Shown here in pieces: positions 1 through 7,431 of a stretch of DNA of 43,971 bases. The stretch is from an uncultured Eubacteriales bacterium (GTDB lineage Bacteria; Bacillota; Clostridia; Lachnospirales; Lachnospiraceae), in NCBI GenBank assembly GCA_949284175.1, contig CASDVE010000025.1, positions 1 through 43,971 on the forward strand, in the 5' to 3' direction. Made by a program: the position numbers and the translations under genes. The notes under the pieces are model-generated. The model was not told where the DNA came from. It saw only the letters and a program-made list of their open reading frames with translations, and searched no databases. Every line of letters begins with the position of its first letter. Within the stretch, counting starts at the first letter, position 1.

Positions 1-98
1 ATAATCATAGAATCCATTCTTCTCTTGGTTATTTAACACCAAAAGAATTTGAAAAACATACCCTTAAAAAAGTTGTCTGAAAAAGTGTTGACAATCCA
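1..98 (+). mobile_element. Right end of an IS3-family insertion sequence (cut by window edge)
   Basis: Only the last ~98 bases are in the window. They hold the C-terminus of an IS3-type transposase followed by a right-end sequence that finishes with GTTGACAATCCA at 87-98, the usual style of an IS3-family terminal repeat ending in CA. Sequence after 98 belongs to an unrelated gene fragment, so 98/99 is the probable insertion boundary. The left end and any target duplication are outside the window. Confidence 0.7.
3..80 (+). CDS. IS3-family transposase (integrase core), C-terminal 25 residues only
   Basis: The frame starting at base 3 reads NHRIHSSLGYLTPKEFEKHT and ends in a TGA at 78-80. The R-x-HSSLGYLTPxEFE block is the hallmark of the C-terminal end of IS3-family (rve/DDE) transposases, which cut and join the ends of the element. 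Everything upstream is missing because the window begins here, so whether the full transposase is intact cannot be judged. The stop lies just inside the element's right end, as usual for IS3 elements. Confidence 0.8.
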   Translation, partial: NHRIHSSLGYLTPKEFEKHTLKKVV

Positions 99-338
99 TC
101 ATGTATATTTCTAAATACTATATTTTTTCTGTATATTCCAAGAGGTACTCATAAAAATCCCTATTCTTTAGAATATATAAAATTACAACAAAAACGTCTC
201 AAAATTATTTCTATTAGTTTAACAATCATTGCTATATTATCAGATTCTATATTTCGTACAACAATTTTAATTTCCATGTCTATTGTAGCAATATTATTAT
301 TGCCTACATTTCATCATAGATCTCCAGGGTCTGTATGA
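99..338 (+). pseudogene. agrB: AgrB-like peptide-processing membrane protease, C-terminal fragment cut by the IS
   Basis: From the IS boundary an open frame of 79 codons runs to TGA at 336-338. It reads LYIPRGTHKNPYS, then a basic stretch (QQKRLK), then a hydrophobic helix. AgrB proteins end this way: a P-x-x-T-x-x-x-P loop, a Lys/Arg-rich segment and a last membrane helix. AgrB processes the AgrD precursor to the autoinducing peptide; its catalytic His and Cys lie in the N-terminal part, which is absent here, so the fragment cannot be active. No start codon or ribosome-binding site precedes it. Its stop overlaps the convergent kinase gene by 35 bases. The family call rests on motif style in a short fragment. 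Confidence 0.65.
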
Positions 339-1587
339 AATACTTGTCTCCATACTCTGTGTCCATAATCACATTATTATAACTATTGATTATGGACTTT
401 ATATTATATAGCCCTATTCCTCTTCCTTCTCCTTTAGAACTAACACCCAAATTACCCAATCTGCTATAATCTAAGCTTTGTCTTACATAAGTATTTTTTA
501 TTACTAAGGTTATATTTTCATCAAATTTTATAATACAAAAATCAATACTTGGTTTCTTACATACTTGACATGCCTCAATCGCATTATCCATTAAAATCCC
601 AACTATTCTAACTAAATCGATAATTTTTATATTAACCTTGTTAATCCTTTCAATGATTTCAACATTAATATCTATATGTAATTTTATTGCACGATTTAAC
701 TTTACTGAGATTAGACTTTTTAATTCTATGATATCCAAATTGTGTAATTTTGCTATGGCATCTTTCTCTTTATCTAACTGTTCCTCCATAGGAAAAATAT
801 ATGTATCATAATACTTTTTCAAACCCTCTATATCATTCGATTCAATATATCCTACCATACTAACCATTATATTTGCATAATCATGCCTAAAAACACGGAG
901 TTCCTGATAGAACTCTTCCATCTGCATTATATACCCTTGAAGATTATCATAGGAATGTTGTTTCAACATAATCTTAGCATTTGTTTCATAATATCTTATA
1001 ATCATTGTTATCATCAAAAATGTTAAAATGAAGTAGGCAATATATAGTATAATGCTACTAAGAAGAACGGATGAGGATGAGCCTGACTGCTCTGTTACCG
1101 TTATATGTATAACAAAAATAAACATACATAAAACTAAATCTATACCAACAATAGCTAAAACTTTAGATTCTAATGCTAAAAGATTTTCACTTTTTATTTT
1201 TGTCACGTTTTTAGCAGCAAATCGACATATCATATAAAAAATAGGATAATCGATAAGCATATAGATAAACCAATGCTCAGTGAGATTTAGTCCTATTAAA
1301 CTCCAAATTAAATGAGTTAAATTATCTACAATAACGAATGATGTATACGAAAATATGATCAAGAAGATACTTGATAACCACTCTTTTTTTTTAATCCATG
1401 CTATATATACAATTACAAGCAAAAACATAGGTATAACAAATAAACTTCCTATTTTTTCATTAATAAATACTATATTTATCGTAAGTATAAATGTGATAAC
1501 AATATTATTAATAAATGTTAGTCGAAATGTCAAACAGCTATTAAATAATAATAAGTATGTGATAATACTCATAATCTGCACTTCCAT
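304..1587 (-). CDS. AgrC-like sensor histidine kinase, GHKL family
   Basis: A 427-residue membrane kinase. About six hydrophobic helices fill the first ~200 residues, then a linker and a kinase core: FRHDYAN with phospho-acceptor His235, a DNAIEA N-box near residue 335 and a GEGRGIGLYN ATP-lid block near 385-394. This layout matches peptide-sensing AgrC-type kinases. The start was placed at 1587 because GGGAGAG sits just ahead of it; a longer frame starting at 1653 has no ribosome-binding site. The agrB-like fragment converges on its 3' end. No response regulator or agrD-like peptide gene is visible, so partners, if any, lie left of the window. Ligand unknown. Confidence 0.85.
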   Translation of the reverse strand: MEVQIMSIITYLLLFNSCLTFRLTFINNIVITFILTINIVFINEKIGSLFVIPMFLLVIVYIAWIKKKEWLSSIFLIIFSYTSFVIVDNLTHLIWSLIGLNLTEHWFIYMLIDYPIFYMICRFAAKNVTKIKSENLLALESKVLAIVGIDLVLCMFIFVIHITVTEQSGSSSSVLLSSIILYIAYFILTFLMITMIIRYYETNAKIMLKQHSYDNLQGYIMQMEEFYQELRVFRHDYANIMVSMVGYIESNDIEGLKKYYDTYIFPMEEQLDKEKDAIAKLHNLDIIELKSLISVKLNRAIKLHIDINVEIIERINKVNIKIIDLVRIVGILMDNAIEACQVCKKPSIDFCIIKFDENITLVIKNTYVRQSLDYSRLGNLGVSSKGEGRGIGLYNIKSIINSYNNVIMDTEYGDKYFIQTLEIYDEM

Positions 1588-1669
1588 ATTAATTCTCTCC
1601 CTTTTATTGATACTATGCAAATTATTATATTTTTTCAGCTTATACAACTTCATTATACATTTATATTAT

Positions 1670-1698
1670 ATAATATCAAAACAAATGTTCTATGTCAA
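1670..1698 (-). promoter_or_regulatory. Promoter of the histidine kinase gene
   Basis: On the minus strand TTGACA (1693-1698) and TATTAT (1670-1675) are exactly 17 bp apart, a near-consensus sigma-A promoter. It gives a leader of about 75 nt ahead of the kinase start at 1587 and begins just after the upstream operon's terminator. Confidence 0.75.
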
Positions 1699-1704
1699 TA
1701 TAAT

Positions 1705-1775
1705 CATAAAAATATGCTCTCTCCTAAGTAACAAGCTTTTTATTATTTCACTTGTCTACCTAGAAGAGAGCATAT
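1705..1775 (-). terminator. Rho-independent terminator of the sugar ABC operon
   Basis: A long interrupted hairpin: an 11-bp perfect outer stem (1712-1722 with 1765-1775), a mid stem (1724-1730 with 1757-1763, one mismatch) and an inner ACAAG/CTTGT stem (1731-1735 with 1751-1755). Read on the minus strand it is followed at once by TTTTT (1712-1708). It lies ~50 nt beyond the last permease gene. Confidence 0.8.
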
Positions 1776-1821
1776 CAAATATTATCTATCCATTTTTACA
1801 ACGGCTCTCTGTTCTGTCACC

Positions 1822-2643
1822 TTATCCTTTAACTCCCGTATGAGCAACCCCCTCAATAAATTGTTTTTGGAAAATGAAAAATAATACAATCATCGGAATA
1901 ACTGACATCACCGCTCCTGCCATTTGCACAGGGAAATTAGTTGTAAACTGCCCGCGCAATAAGGAAAGGGCTGGTGCTAATGTCATCTTATCTGGATCGG
2001 TATTTACGATTAATGGCCACATAAAATCATTCCATGCAAACTTGGATGTAAAAATAACAAGCGCTACGATTCCCGGTTTTACTAACGGTAGCATAATCTT
2101 TCCAAAAATCTGAAAACGATTACAACCATCTAATACCGCAGCTTCTTCTAATTCCTTTGGCAATGACATAAAAAATTGTCGCATTAAAAAAGTTCCAAAA
2201 GCACTAAAAAGGTTCGGTAATACTAAAGCTGGTAATGTGTTGATAAGACCTAGCTTCTGAACAATTAAATACTGTGGCAATAAAAAAATCTGCCCCGGTA
2301 CCATTAAAATAGATAAAATAATAATAAAAATAATGTTTTTTCCCGGAAATTCAATCCTTGCAAAAGCATAAGCTGCCATCGTACAAAATCCTACTTGAAC
2401 TACAACCGTTATAACAGTAGCAATAATAGTATTTACATACACTTTAGCAAATGGTAGTTTATCAAAAATCTCAGTAAAGCCATGAATATTCCATGTTTTT
2501 GGGAAAAAAACTGGAGGTATTGCCACAGATTCAGGAACCGTCTTAAAAGCGGTAAGAATCATCCAAAGGAATGGAAAGACCGTAATACCGATTCCAAGTA
2601 TTAAAATAATATGGATCGCAATTTTATTTTTCTTAGCATTCAT
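1822..2643 (-). CDS. Carbohydrate ABC transporter permease, MalG/UgpE type
   Basis: A 273-residue inner-membrane protein with six predicted helices and a binding-protein-dependent transport domain. The EAA loop that docks on the ATPase is clear at about residues 165-190 (EEAAVLDG, then G and LP further on). It forms the translocation channel with the permease encoded just upstream. The start is taken at 2643, preceded by AAAGGGGGAAG; an in-frame ATG at 2664 would overlap the upstream gene but lacks a good ribosome-binding site. It is the last gene of the operon, ahead of the terminator at 1705-1775. The sugar cannot be named from sequence. Confidence 0.9.
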   Translation of the reverse strand: MNAKKNKIAIHIILILGIGITVFPFLWMILTAFKTVPESVAIPPVFFPKTWNIHGFTEIFDKLPFAKVYVNTIIATVITVVVQVGFCTMAAYAFARIEFPGKNIIFIIILSILMVPGQIFLLPQYLIVQKLGLINTLPALVLPNLFSAFGTFLMRQFFMSLPKELEEAAVLDGCNRFQIFGKIMLPLVKPGIVALVIFTSKFAWNDFMWPLIVNTDPDKMTLAPALSLLRGQFTTNFPVQMAGAVMSVIPMIVLFFIFQKQFIEGVAHTGVKG

Positions 2644-2656
2644 TTTCTTCCCCCTT

Positions 2657-3571
2657 TTAATCATAATTCACCCATTTTTTCTGTCCAATTAATTGTAACA
2701 CTGTGATAAACATAATAATTAAGAACATAAAGACAGAGATTGCCGAAGCATATCCTTTATATCCATACATAAATCCATTGCGATAGAACATAACATTCAA
2801 TGTCTGCACTTGTTCAAAGATTGGATTATCAATTCCCACCAACATATAGATGCTGTCAAATACTTGGAATCCTCCAATCAATCCTGTGATTAAGACGAAA
2901 AAAATGGTTGGAGAAAGCATCGGCAATGTCACCTTAAAAAACTGCGTTATAGCACCTGCCCCATCTAAAGCAGCAGCCTCATAATAAGACTTTGAAATTC
3001 CTTGCATTCCAGCTAACAAAATGATGACATTATATCCAACCCCACTCCATATCGCCACAATCATAACCATATAAAGGGCGGTGTTAGCATCGGATAGCCA
3101 ACTTCTACCCTCTATGCCGAATACACTTAAAAAACTGTTCAAAATTCCATAGTCCCCATTAAAGATAAATTTCCATACGAGGGAAATTGCCACAGGCATT
3201 GTGACAGAAGGCAAAAAGTAAATGGTGCGATAAATGGACTTCCCTTTAATATCACTATTTAATAATGTAGCGATAAACAAGGATATTGCAATGGTAATCG
3301 GTGTCGTAATAATCACATACTGAAACGTATTCCATGTGGCATTCCATAAATTCTTATCTGCAAATAGTTTTTTATAGTTTTCAAGCCCTATAAATGTGGC
3401 AACATTAAACTTATTCACTTCATTAAAACTAAACCAAAAATTTTGAAGAAATGGCCAAATATAAAATACAGAAAGTCCTATCACTAAGGGAGCAATAAAA
3501 ACATATCCTGCAATCCAATCTTCCCTTTTTCTTTTACTCACTGTTTTCTTTTTTACAACTGCCTTATTCAC
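2657..3571 (-). CDS. Carbohydrate ABC transporter permease, MalF/UgpA type
   Basis: 304 residues; a basic N-terminal tail of ~18 residues is followed by six predicted membrane helices. The EAA loop is at about residues 195-220 (YEAAALDGAGA, then LP). The start is supported by AGGGAAG two bases before ATG. It pairs with the MalG-type permease encoded 13 nt downstream and with the binding protein encoded 9 nt upstream. No ATP-binding subunit is encoded in the operon, so a shared ATPase elsewhere must power it. Family call is firm; substrate is open. Confidence 0.9.
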   Translation of the reverse strand: MNKAVVKKKTVSKRKREDWIAGYVFIAPLVIGLSVFYIWPFLQNFWFSFNEVNKFNVATFIGLENYKKLFADKNLWNATWNTFQYVIITTPITIAISLFIATLLNSDIKGKSIYRTIYFLPSVTMPVAISLVWKFIFNGDYGILNSFLSVFGIEGRSWLSDANTALYMVMIVAIWSGVGYNVIILLAGMQGISKSYYEAAALDGAGAITQFFKVTLPMLSPTIFFVLITGLIGGFQVFDSIYMLVGIDNPIFEQVQTLNVMFYRNGFMYGYKGYASAISVFMFLIIMFITVLQLIGQKKWVNYD

Positions 3572-3580
3572 ATAACTTCC

Positions 3581-4867
3581 CTACTTTCCATTCATCTTAT
3601 CGAGAAGTGGCTGTTCTTCTTGTGCAATGGTTTTACAAGCCTCTTCTAATTCCATTTCTCCTGTCCATGCTTTATCTAAATATGTTTTCTCAATGGTTGA
3701 AAGTTCTGAAGTGATTTTACAAAAATCAAATAACTTTGTCTGATCTAAATTTGCAAGAAAGATGCCCAAGTTCATATCAGGATATGCGTTAAGATATAAT
3801 TGCTGTGCGTCGTTTCTAGCAGAAATTACTACACCGCCTTCCGCTTGAATCTTCATGGCTTCTTCTCCGCCTAACCATGCTACAAACTTCATAGCTTCTT
3901 CTTCATGTTTTGTACCTTCTGCTACCGCATAACCTAATCCATTAATAATATCTGTATTTTTCCCATTAAAGGTTGGACGCTGTACCACACCAATATTTTT
4001 TAAATCAAGGGTACTTGCAAACTCAGGAATCATATAGTTTCCAGCAATGTACATGGCTAACTTTCCAGCACCAAACATGGCATCTGGACTTGTATCGCTC
4101 ATTTGTTGTAAATTAGGAGAAAGTCCATCTTTTACAATCTGAAGCCAAGGTCTAATCGCCTCTATGGTTTCCGTTTCTCCCCATCCAGACGTTGTCTTAT
4201 CATCACTTAACAGATATCCTCCATTGGCATCAACGGAAGAGTAATAGGTTGTTTGCCCACTATTGCGATTGATCGCTGTTGGGTATACCCCTTTGTCCAA
4301 TCCAGCCTCTTTTAACTCTTTACATTTTGCAACAAAATCATCAAATGTCATACCATCTGTTGGATACGCTACACCTGCTTTATCAAAAATTTCTTTGTTA
4401 TAAAAAATACCGTTGGTATCAAAATCTTTTGGAATCGCATAGAGCTTTCCATCTACGGTATATCCATCAACGAGTGCCTCTGGATAATGTTCTTGTACGC
4501 TAATTTCTTCTCCCACTTTTGTCAAGTCTTTTAAAATGCCAGCGTCTACGTATTCCTCGATATGTAATACATTGAGCCATAAGATGTCAGCAGGAGTTCC
4601 ACCTGTGACACTGGCCTCTAATTTTGTCCAATACTCTGTCCATGTTGTCACTTGTACATCAATTTCTACATTGGGATTTTCCTTTGTGTAAGCCTCTCCC
4701 ATTTTTTCCATAACTGGAGCTTGCTGACTATCCCAACACGCCATAGTAAGGGTGGTTTTTCCATCCTTTGCTTGGTCATTACTGCCCCCACATCCTGCTA
4801 ACATACTAGTTGCCATAACGGCTGATAACAAAAGTGCCACTGCTTTCGTTAATTTTCTCTTACTCAT
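3581..4867 (-). CDS. Extracellular sugar-binding lipoprotein (solute-binding protein family 1)
   Basis: 428 residues. A lipoprotein signal peptide is plain: KRK, a hydrophobic run, then the lipobox LAGC with Cys26 as the lipidation site, followed by GGS and a polar linker. The mature part has the layout of family-1 carbohydrate-binding proteins (ADILWLN and a late YAVAEGTKHEEEAMKF block). It would capture the sugar outside the cell and deliver it to the two permeases encoded downstream. The start is preceded by AGGAGGAGAAAT. Second gene of the operon, 26 nt after the oxidoreductase. Confidence 0.92.
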   Translation of the reverse strand: MSKRKLTKAVALLLSAVMATSMLAGCGGSNDQAKDGKTTLTMACWDSQQAPVMEKMGEAYTKENPNVEIDVQVTTWTEYWTKLEASVTGGTPADILWLNVLHIEEYVDAGILKDLTKVGEEISVQEHYPEALVDGYTVDGKLYAIPKDFDTNGIFYNKEIFDKAGVAYPTDGMTFDDFVAKCKELKEAGLDKGVYPTAINRNSGQTTYYSSVDANGGYLLSDDKTTSGWGETETIEAIRPWLQIVKDGLSPNLQQMSDTSPDAMFGAGKLAMYIAGNYMIPEFASTLDLKNIGVVQRPTFNGKNTDIINGLGYAVAEGTKHEEEAMKFVAWLGGEEAMKIQAEGGVVISARNDAQQLYLNAYPDMNLGIFLANLDQTKLFDFCKITSELSTIEKTYLDKAWTGEMELEEACKTIAQEEQPLLDKMNGK

Positions 4868-4893
4868 ATTTCTCCTCCTACATACCCATACAT

Positions 4894-6192
4894 TTAACAG
4901 TTCCCTTTTCTCAGTGTTTCCAGCTGTACAACAGCTCCCCCGAGTACTCTTGATTGTTCCGCACCAAGAGCCACATAATGACTTTCCACTGACTGATCAA
5001 CAGATGTGGTTCGATTGGTTGGTTCTGTGTTATTGATAATCATATCTAAAAATTCTTCCACCATACGATTATCCCCTCCACCATGACCTGAAAAATCGGT
5101 TGCCAATTTAGAAACATCAATCACTTCTGTGTCTTTCTTTCCAAACTCTGTAATCTTAATGGTATTTTCTGTCATATCTGCAATAATTTCACCTTTTGTT
5201 CCCATAAATTTTGTATAACGAGAACCTGTTGCTGTAAATCCACACATCGTGTGGCTAATGGTAGAACCATCTGTCATATTGAGATTTACAACTTGATGAT
5301 CCACCACATCATTATCGCAATAATAAACACATCTTCCATATGGTCCTGTTTTGATTGCTTCTGTTACGCTCTCCACCGTTGGATGCAAGGTGAGTACATC
5401 TAACGGCCACTGGTTATAACCATTTTCTGCCCCAATTTTATGATGTTTTAAATAGATCTTTTCCGCATCAAATGGACAGTTTTCTTTCACTTTACATCCA
5501 TCCATACAGCGATGGGTTGCCCCTTTTGGTGCACACTCTTCTTTAAATAAATAGGTACTTCCAAAAGAAGAAACAGACTCACACGTTTTTCCAGTTAGCC
5601 ATAACAATAAATCCATATCATGACAACATTTTTGTAAGATCATAGGACTTGTGGTTTTGGAATTTCTCCAGTTACCACGAACGAAACTATGGGCTTGATG
5701 CCAATATCCCACATTTTCAATTGACATAACCGATACAACATCCCCAATGACACCAGAATCAATGACATCTTTTAATTTTGAATAAATTGGTGTATAACGT
5801 AACACATGACATACAATCACTTTACGATTGCATTCCTTTGCTACTTTTACAATCTCTCTACACTCATCCAAATCAGGAGAAATTGGTTTTTCTAATAGGA
5901 TATGGTATCCTTTTTTTAATGCTGGAATGGCTTGTGCCACATGCTGTTTATCCTGTGTCGTGATAAACATAGCATCTGCCAACTTATCTTGTGCAATCAA
6001 CTCTTCTGCACTGGAAAAACAGGCTTCTTTTGGAATCTGATACTCCTTTGCTACCTCTTCCACTTTTGCTGGATCAATATCCGCAATGGCTACGATCTCC
6101 ATCTTCTCTGGAAATAATTTAGCGGTCTTTGCATAAGTATCCTTTCCCCTGCTCCCCAAACCTGCCAATGCTACTTTTACTTTCTGACTCAT
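4894..6192 (-). CDS. Gfo/Idh/MocA-family NAD(P)-dependent sugar oxidoreductase
   Basis: 432 residues. The N-terminal Rossmann fold shows the dinucleotide loop GLGSRG at residues 11-16 and the family EKP motif at 101-103. A likely catalytic H-x-x-D pair is at His191/Asp194. A four-cysteine patch (Cys220, 229, 233, 239) follows, a possible zinc site also known in some family members. These enzymes oxidise or epimerise sugars and sugar derivatives. The start at 6192 has GGAGG six bases upstream; an ATG 18 nt earlier does not. First gene of the sugar operon, so it probably acts on the imported sugar. Substrate unknown. Confidence 0.88.
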   Translation of the reverse strand: MSQKVKVALAGLGSRGKDTYAKTAKLFPEKMEIVAIADIDPAKVEEVAKEYQIPKEACFSSAEELIAQDKLADAMFITTQDKQHVAQAIPALKKGYHILLEKPISPDLDECREIVKVAKECNRKVIVCHVLRYTPIYSKLKDVIDSGVIGDVVSVMSIENVGYWHQAHSFVRGNWRNSKTTSPMILQKCCHDMDLLLWLTGKTCESVSSFGSTYLFKEECAPKGATHRCMDGCKVKENCPFDAEKIYLKHHKIGAENGYNQWPLDVLTLHPTVESVTEAIKTGPYGRCVYYCDNDVVDHQVVNLNMTDGSTISHTMCGFTATGSRYTKFMGTKGEIIADMTENTIKITEFGKKDTEVIDVSKLATDFSGHGGGDNRMVEEFLDMIINNTEPTNRTTSVDQSVESHYVALGAEQSRVLGGAVVQLETLRKGNC

Positions 6193-6332
6193 AGTTTCCT
6201 CCAAAATCACATAACTTTTTGTTTATTTTTACCTTTTATTAAACATTATTATATCTTTTATTATACAAATTCGCTTGTACTTTTATCCTTATTTATTGTC
6301 AATTCATCCATTTATATCTTTATTTCTCAATA

Positions 6333-6365
6333 ATTCCATTGATTATTCCTATGATTCCATTGATT
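6333..6365. promoter_or_regulatory. Tandem 12-bp direct repeats, likely AraC-family operator
   Basis: ATTCCATTGATT occurs at 6333-6344 and again, identical, at 6354-6365. The 21-bp period is two turns of the helix, the spacing expected for a dimeric AraC-type activator. The repeats lie between the oxidoreductase operon and the divergent AraC-family gene. A TTGACA (6302-6297, minus strand) sits next to them, with only a weak -10 (TACAAG) at the right distance, consistent with an activator-dependent promoter. Binding is inferred. Confidence 0.55.
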
Positions 6366-6391
6366 CAAACAATAGAAATGATTCTCTTTTA

Positions 6392-6420
6392 TTGTCATTT
6401 TATTTTTTCTTTGCTAAAAT
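6392..6420 (+). promoter_or_regulatory. Promoter of the AraC-family gene
   Basis: TTGTCA at 6392-6397 and TAAAAT at 6415-6420 are 17 bp apart on the plus strand, 30 nt ahead of the regulator's start. The -35 begins 27 bp from the direct repeats, so autoregulation is possible. Confidence 0.65.
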
Positions 6421-6450
6421 CATTACATAATAATAGGGGGGAAATACGAT

Positions 6451-7359
6451 ATGACGTATATCAGCACAAAATTAAAAAAAGAAATAACAATCACTGAAAT
6501 TATCACTATTCATTACTTTGAATACATGAAAAATATTACTTTTTCTGGCGAATCTCATGATTTTTGGGAACTTTTATATGTGGACAAAGGGTGTGTCTGT
6601 GTTCAAGCAGGGGATAACCAGTATCAGCTTTGTTCTGGTGATATCATCTTTCATCAACCAAATGAATTTCACGCTTTTAAAGCACAAGGAAAGATCGCTC
6701 CAAATCTGGTTGCCATCTCTTTTTTAACTGCTTCTCCTGCTATCAACTTTTATCGAAATCGCTCTTTTACCTTGACATTGGAAGAGCGGACAATTATTTC
6801 CAAAATTATCCATGAGGCAAGACACGCCTTCTCCACCCCACTCCATGTTCCTTCTGTTGAACAAGTTCTTCCTTCGGATAACGCTCCTTTTGGATCGGAA
6901 CAACTGATTCAACTCTATCTTGAACTCTTTCTCATATTGGCAAAACGAAATCATACAACCTCTAACTCAGCCAATCTCATACACCATCCAACTCCTATCG
7001 AATTGTCCATACACTCTAAACGAGTGGAATCTATTATTGAATACATGAATTTACATATTCGTGAAAAGTTGACCATTCAAGATATTTGCGAGGAATTTTC
7101 CATCAGTCGTTCCTGTTTGCATTCCCTTTTTTATAAAGAAAAGCATTGTGGCGCTATGGATTATTTCAATCACTTAAAACTAAATTATGCCAAAGAAATG
7201 ATGCGACATAGTACGATGAACCTGACAGAAATCGCTCATTCTCTTTCTTATAGTTCTTTGCAATACTTTTCAAAACAATTTAAAAAATCAACTGGTATGT
7301 CACCTTTAGAATATTCTTCCTCAATCAAAGGAATCTCTCAGTCCTTTTACTTGCATTAA
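6451..7359 (+). CDS. AraC-family transcriptional regulator with cupin sensor domain
   Basis: 302 residues. The N-terminal ~150 residues form a cupin-like sensor (FWELLYVDKG, then a CSGDIIFHQPNEFHAF motif, typical of AraC ligand pockets). The C-terminal ~100 residues carry the paired helix-turn-helix of the family: LTIQDICEEFSISRSCLHSL and LTEIAHSLSYSSLQYFSKQF, ending in the usual TGMSPLEYS. A strong GGGGGG box precedes the ATG. It is divergent from the sugar-uptake operon, so it most likely switches that operon on when the sugar or a derivative binds. Confidence 0.9.
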   Translation: MTYISTKLKKEITITEIITIHYFEYMKNITFSGESHDFWELLYVDKGCVCVQAGDNQYQLCSGDIIFHQPNEFHAFKAQGKIAPNLVAISFLTASPAINFYRNRSFTLTLEERTIISKIIHEARHAFSTPLHVPSVEQVLPSDNAPFGSEQLIQLYLELFLILAKRNHTTSNSANLIHHPTPIELSIHSKRVESIIEYMNLHIREKLTIQDICEEFSISRSCLHSLFYKEKHCGAMDYFNHLKLNYAKEMMRHSTMNLTEIAHSLSYSSLQYFSKQFKKSTGMSPLEYSSSIKGISQSFYLH

Positions 7360-7370
7360 CGATGAAAAGC

Positions 7371-7415
7371 AAAAAAACTCCTTGTGAAATCCATCTGTTC
7401 CACAAGGAGTTTTTT
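7371..7415. terminator. Bidirectional terminator between AraC gene and symporter gene
   Basis: ACTCCTTGTG (7377-7386) pairs perfectly with CACAAGGAGT (7401-7410). An A-run on the left and a T-run on the right make it work on both strands, suiting the two convergent genes. Confidence 0.85.
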
Positions 7416-7431
7416 CTTGTTCTATTTTTTA

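Noticed and set aside
1588..1653. Longer N-terminus of the histidine kinase from the ATG at 1653
   Set aside because: No ribosome-binding site there, and the added residues are polar and unlike the family, while GGGAGAG fits the ATG at 1587.
1..1700. agrD-like autoinducing peptide gene beside the kinase
   Set aside because: Both strands were read for a short amphipathic leader, Cys-containing core and acidic tail; none was found in the window.
1355..1843. 162-codon plus-strand ORF
   Set aside because: It lies antisense to the kinase and runs over its promoter and the neighbouring terminator; its Ile/Leu-rich translation is a by-product of AT-rich sequence.
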